Assembly: GCF_001612665.1 (NCBI RefSeq)
Contig: NZ_BDAX01000002.1
Coordinates: 310,001 to 374,000 of the forward strand
Reading direction: 5' to 3'
Source: Nocardia alba NBRC 108234
Lineage (GTDB): Bacteria > Actinomycetota > Actinomycetes > Mycobacteriales > Mycobacteriaceae
Length of the DNA: 64,000 nucleotides
Numbering within the stretch: position 1 is the stretch's first letter; each line of letters starts with the position of its first letter. The notes under the pieces were generated by a model that did no database searches, was not told the origin of the DNA, and worked only from the letters and a program-made list of their open reading frames with translations. Below, in pieces: positions 62,411-64,000 of the stretch. The translations under genes were made by a program, and so were the position numbers.

Positions 62411-64000
62411 GGTTGCTCCGAATCTGTCTCGGTGGCGATCAGTTCCCTGGCGGCCAACCGCCGGAGTTTGCCGCTGCTGGTTCGGGGGATGCTGCGCGGC
62501 GCGACCGGATACACCCGTACCGCGGTCAGGCCGAGCCGGGCGGCGATCCGTCCGGCGATGGCGGTGCCGAGTTCCTCGGTGGCGGTGGCCGCGAGGTCCG
62601 TTTCGGCGATGACGACGATGGTGTCGCCGCCGTCGGGGTCGGCCGCGGCGATGCAGCGGCCCTTGTAGACGCCGTCGAGATCGCGGACGGCGGCCTCCAC
62701 GTCGTGGGCGTAGTAGTTGACCCCGCGCACGGTGATCATGTCCTTGCTGCGGCCGGTCACATACAGCTCGCCCGCGCGCTGATAGCCCAGATCGCCGGTC
62801 CGCAGCCAGCCCTCGGTGAACAGCTCGGCGGTGGACGCGGGGTCGGCGGTGAGGTAGCCGTCGGTCACCGACTCGCCACGAATGAGGATCTCGCCGACCT
62901 CGCCGTCGGGCACGGTCGCGCGCGAGTCGGGGTCGACCACGCGTAACCGCAGGCCGGCGACCGCCGTGCCGACGCCCGCGACCGCCCTGGCGCCCTCGGC
63001 ATCGGGGGAAACCCGCTGTGCCCTGGCGTAATCCGACAGGGTCACGCGGTCGACCCAGTCGAAGACGGGTTCGCGGCCGAGCGGCGGGAAGGTGACCGCG
63101 AGGGTGGCCTCGGCCATGCCGTAGACCCCGAACATGGCCGCGGGGTCGAATCCGGCCGGTCGGAAGCGCGCGCAGAACTCGCGCACCACCGTGTGGACGA
63201 TGGGTTCCGCGCCGTTGAAGGCGATCCGCCAGTGCCGCAGGTCGTAGTCGGCGGCGCGATCCGGCGGTACGGCGGCCAGCAGGGTCTCGTAGCCGAAGTT
63301 CGGCATCGCGGAGATGGTCGACCCGCTGGCGGCGAATTCGCGCAGCCACCGCTCGGGATCCTTGACGAAAGCCGTCGGCGACCACAGATGCGCCGGGATG
63401 CCGCGCAGGATCGCCGACAGCGTGCCGATCAGGCCCATATCGTGGAACAACGGCAGCCAGAACCCGCCCTGGTCGGCCGGTCCGAGGTCGATCCCGGTGC
63501 GGATGGCGGCCAGCCCGGCCAGTACCTGCCGGTGGGTGAGCCGCACACCCTTCGGCGCGGCGGTGCTGCCCGAGGTGAACTGCACGACCGCCACGTCATC
63601 GGGATCGACCCGGGGCAGCTCCGCCGTCGTCGTCGATTCGGCGAACAGGGCGGCGGTATCGAGGAATTCGACGTCCATCGCCGCCCGCAGTGGGTCGACG
63701 AGGGCGGCGAACTGCGGCGATACCAGGATGGTCCGCATCCCGGCGGCGGCGACGATTCCCGCCAGACGCGCCGGGTAGGAGGCCAGTTGGCGGGCACCGG
63801 CGGGCAGCGGCAGCGGGGTGGCCGCCCCGCCCGCGGTGGTGGTGGCGAACAGGCCGATGAGGAACTCCGGCGCGTTCGGGCAGAGCAGACCGACCGGCTC
63901 ACCGCGCCCGATGCCGCGCGCGAGCAGCGCCCCGGCGGCGGCGACGGATTGTCGCTGGAGTTCGGCGTGGGAGAGCGTCGACTGCGACAATGACCAGAAC
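62305..64000 (-). CDS. Fatty acyl-AMP ligase (FAAL), 5' end cut by window
   Basis: About 565 residues of a FAAL; the frame is open at the right edge (upstream codons read Phe-Trp-Ser-Leu), so the first 30-60 residues are missing. Marks: 'VQFTSGSTAAPKGVRLTHRQVLAGL', 'GGFWLPLFHDMGLIGTLSA', 'SPTAFVKDPERWLREFAASGSTISAMPNFGYE', 'NGAEPIVHTVVREFCARF', 'YGMAEATLAVTF', 'RTGDLGYQRAGELYVTGRSKDMI' and 'RTSSGKLRR'. FAALs activate fatty acids as AMP esters and load ACPs, not CoA. The last about 35 residues overlap the diiron gene and are low-complexity Ser/Thr-rich, likely a translational tail. Confidence 0.93.
   Translation of the reverse strand, partial: FWSLSQSTLSHAELQRQSVAAAGALLARGIGRGEPVGLLCPNAPEFLIGLFATTTAGGAATPLPLPAGARQLASYPARLAGIVAAAGMRTILVSPQFAALVDPLRAAMDVEFLDTAALFAESTTTAELPRVDPDDVAVVQFTSGSTAAPKGVRLTHRQVLAGLAAIRTGIDLGPADQGGFWLPLFHDMGLIGTLSAILRGIPAHLWSPTAFVKDPERWLREFAASGSTISAMPNFGYETLLAAVPPDRAADYDLRHWRIAFNGAEPIVHTVVREFCARFRPAGFDPAAMFGVYGMAEATLAVTFPPLGREPVFDWVDRVTLSDYARAQRVSPDAEGARAVAGVGTAVAGLRLRVVDPDSRATVPDGEVGEILIRGESVTDGYLTADPASTAELFTEGWLRTGDLGYQRAGELYVTGRSKDMITVRGVNYYAHDVEAAVRDLDGVYKGRCIAAADPDGGDTIVVIAETDLAATATEELGTAIAGRIAARLGLTAVRVYPVAPRSIPRTSSGKLRRLAARELIATETDSEQPCTATTSSAITSASTGGWVTSTSTPSTPRWSGPST

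Noticed and set aside
1..64000. Mobile elements, tRNA genes, CRISPR arrays
   Set aside because: No transposase or integrase motifs, no repeat-spacer pattern and no cloverleaf-like sequence were seen on reading; small RNAs cannot be excluded by eye.

Overview
The window is very GC-rich with densely packed, often translationally coupled genes (many 4-nt start/stop overlaps). It looks like the chromosome of a Nocardia-type mycolate actinomycete. Supporting signs are a full-length carboxylic acid reductase, a fatty acyl-AMP ligase, an LppX/LprG-type lipoprotein, F420-type luciferase-like enzymes and a mycothiol-class arsenate reductase. No tRNA, rRNA, CRISPR array or insertion sequence was recognised. 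The species assignment is inference.

Layout. 1-11.2 kb: end of a short-chain dehydrogenase, an amidohydrolase, a TetR/exporter divergent pair, a diguanylate cyclase, a complete arsenic detoxification locus (arsR, arsI, arsR, acr3, arsC) with clear palindromic operators, an XRE-cupin regulator divergent from a second exporter, and a nitroreductase.

11.4-29.4 kb: a type II polyketide cluster, all on the minus strand. It runs from a LuxR-type regulator through a flavin monooxygenase of acyl-CoA-dehydrogenase type, biotin carboxylase, PgaE-like oxygenase, TcmI-type cyclase, KS alpha, KS beta, ACP, C-9 ketoreductase, aromatase/cyclase, a PgaM-like oxygenase-reductase fusion with a nested internal gene, carboxylase beta and epsilon subunits, a luciferase-like oxidoreductase, an exporter and a malonyl transferase. 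The enzyme set matches angucycline (benz[a]anthraquinone) assembly. The cluster carries its own malonyl-CoA supply, and its regulator gene contains a rare TTA codon.

30-41 kb: housekeeping and stress signalling. A sulfurtransferase, an acetyltransferase, two STAS proteins, an anti-sigma kinase, an AraC regulator and a response regulator/sensor kinase/SpoIIE phosphatase operon form a partner-switching module. One STAS gene has a SigF/SigB-like promoter. Two SDRs and a TerD-family protein follow.

41-50.7 kb: an operon of cytochrome b5-fused desaturase, type III polyketide synthase and PvdE/SyrD-type exporter; an LprG-like lipoprotein with a very large 3' hairpin; an XRE regulator; a YdeI/WYL pair; and an epoxide-hydrolase-like enzyme.

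50.7-64 kb: an F420-type oxidoreductase, then an unusual lipid pathway. Its members are carboxylic acid reductase, sulfotransferase, alpha-oxoamine synthase and P450, facing an operon of fatty acyl-AMP ligase (cut by the window end), two different ferritin-like diiron enzymes, hotdog thioesterase, stand-alone ACP and a cyclopropane-synthase-type methyltransferase. Together they suggest an ACP-tethered fatty acid that is desaturated and methylated, then condensed with an amino acid or reduced to an aldehyde, hydroxylated and sulfated. I do not recognise this set as a described pathway; it is the best candidate for something new in the window.
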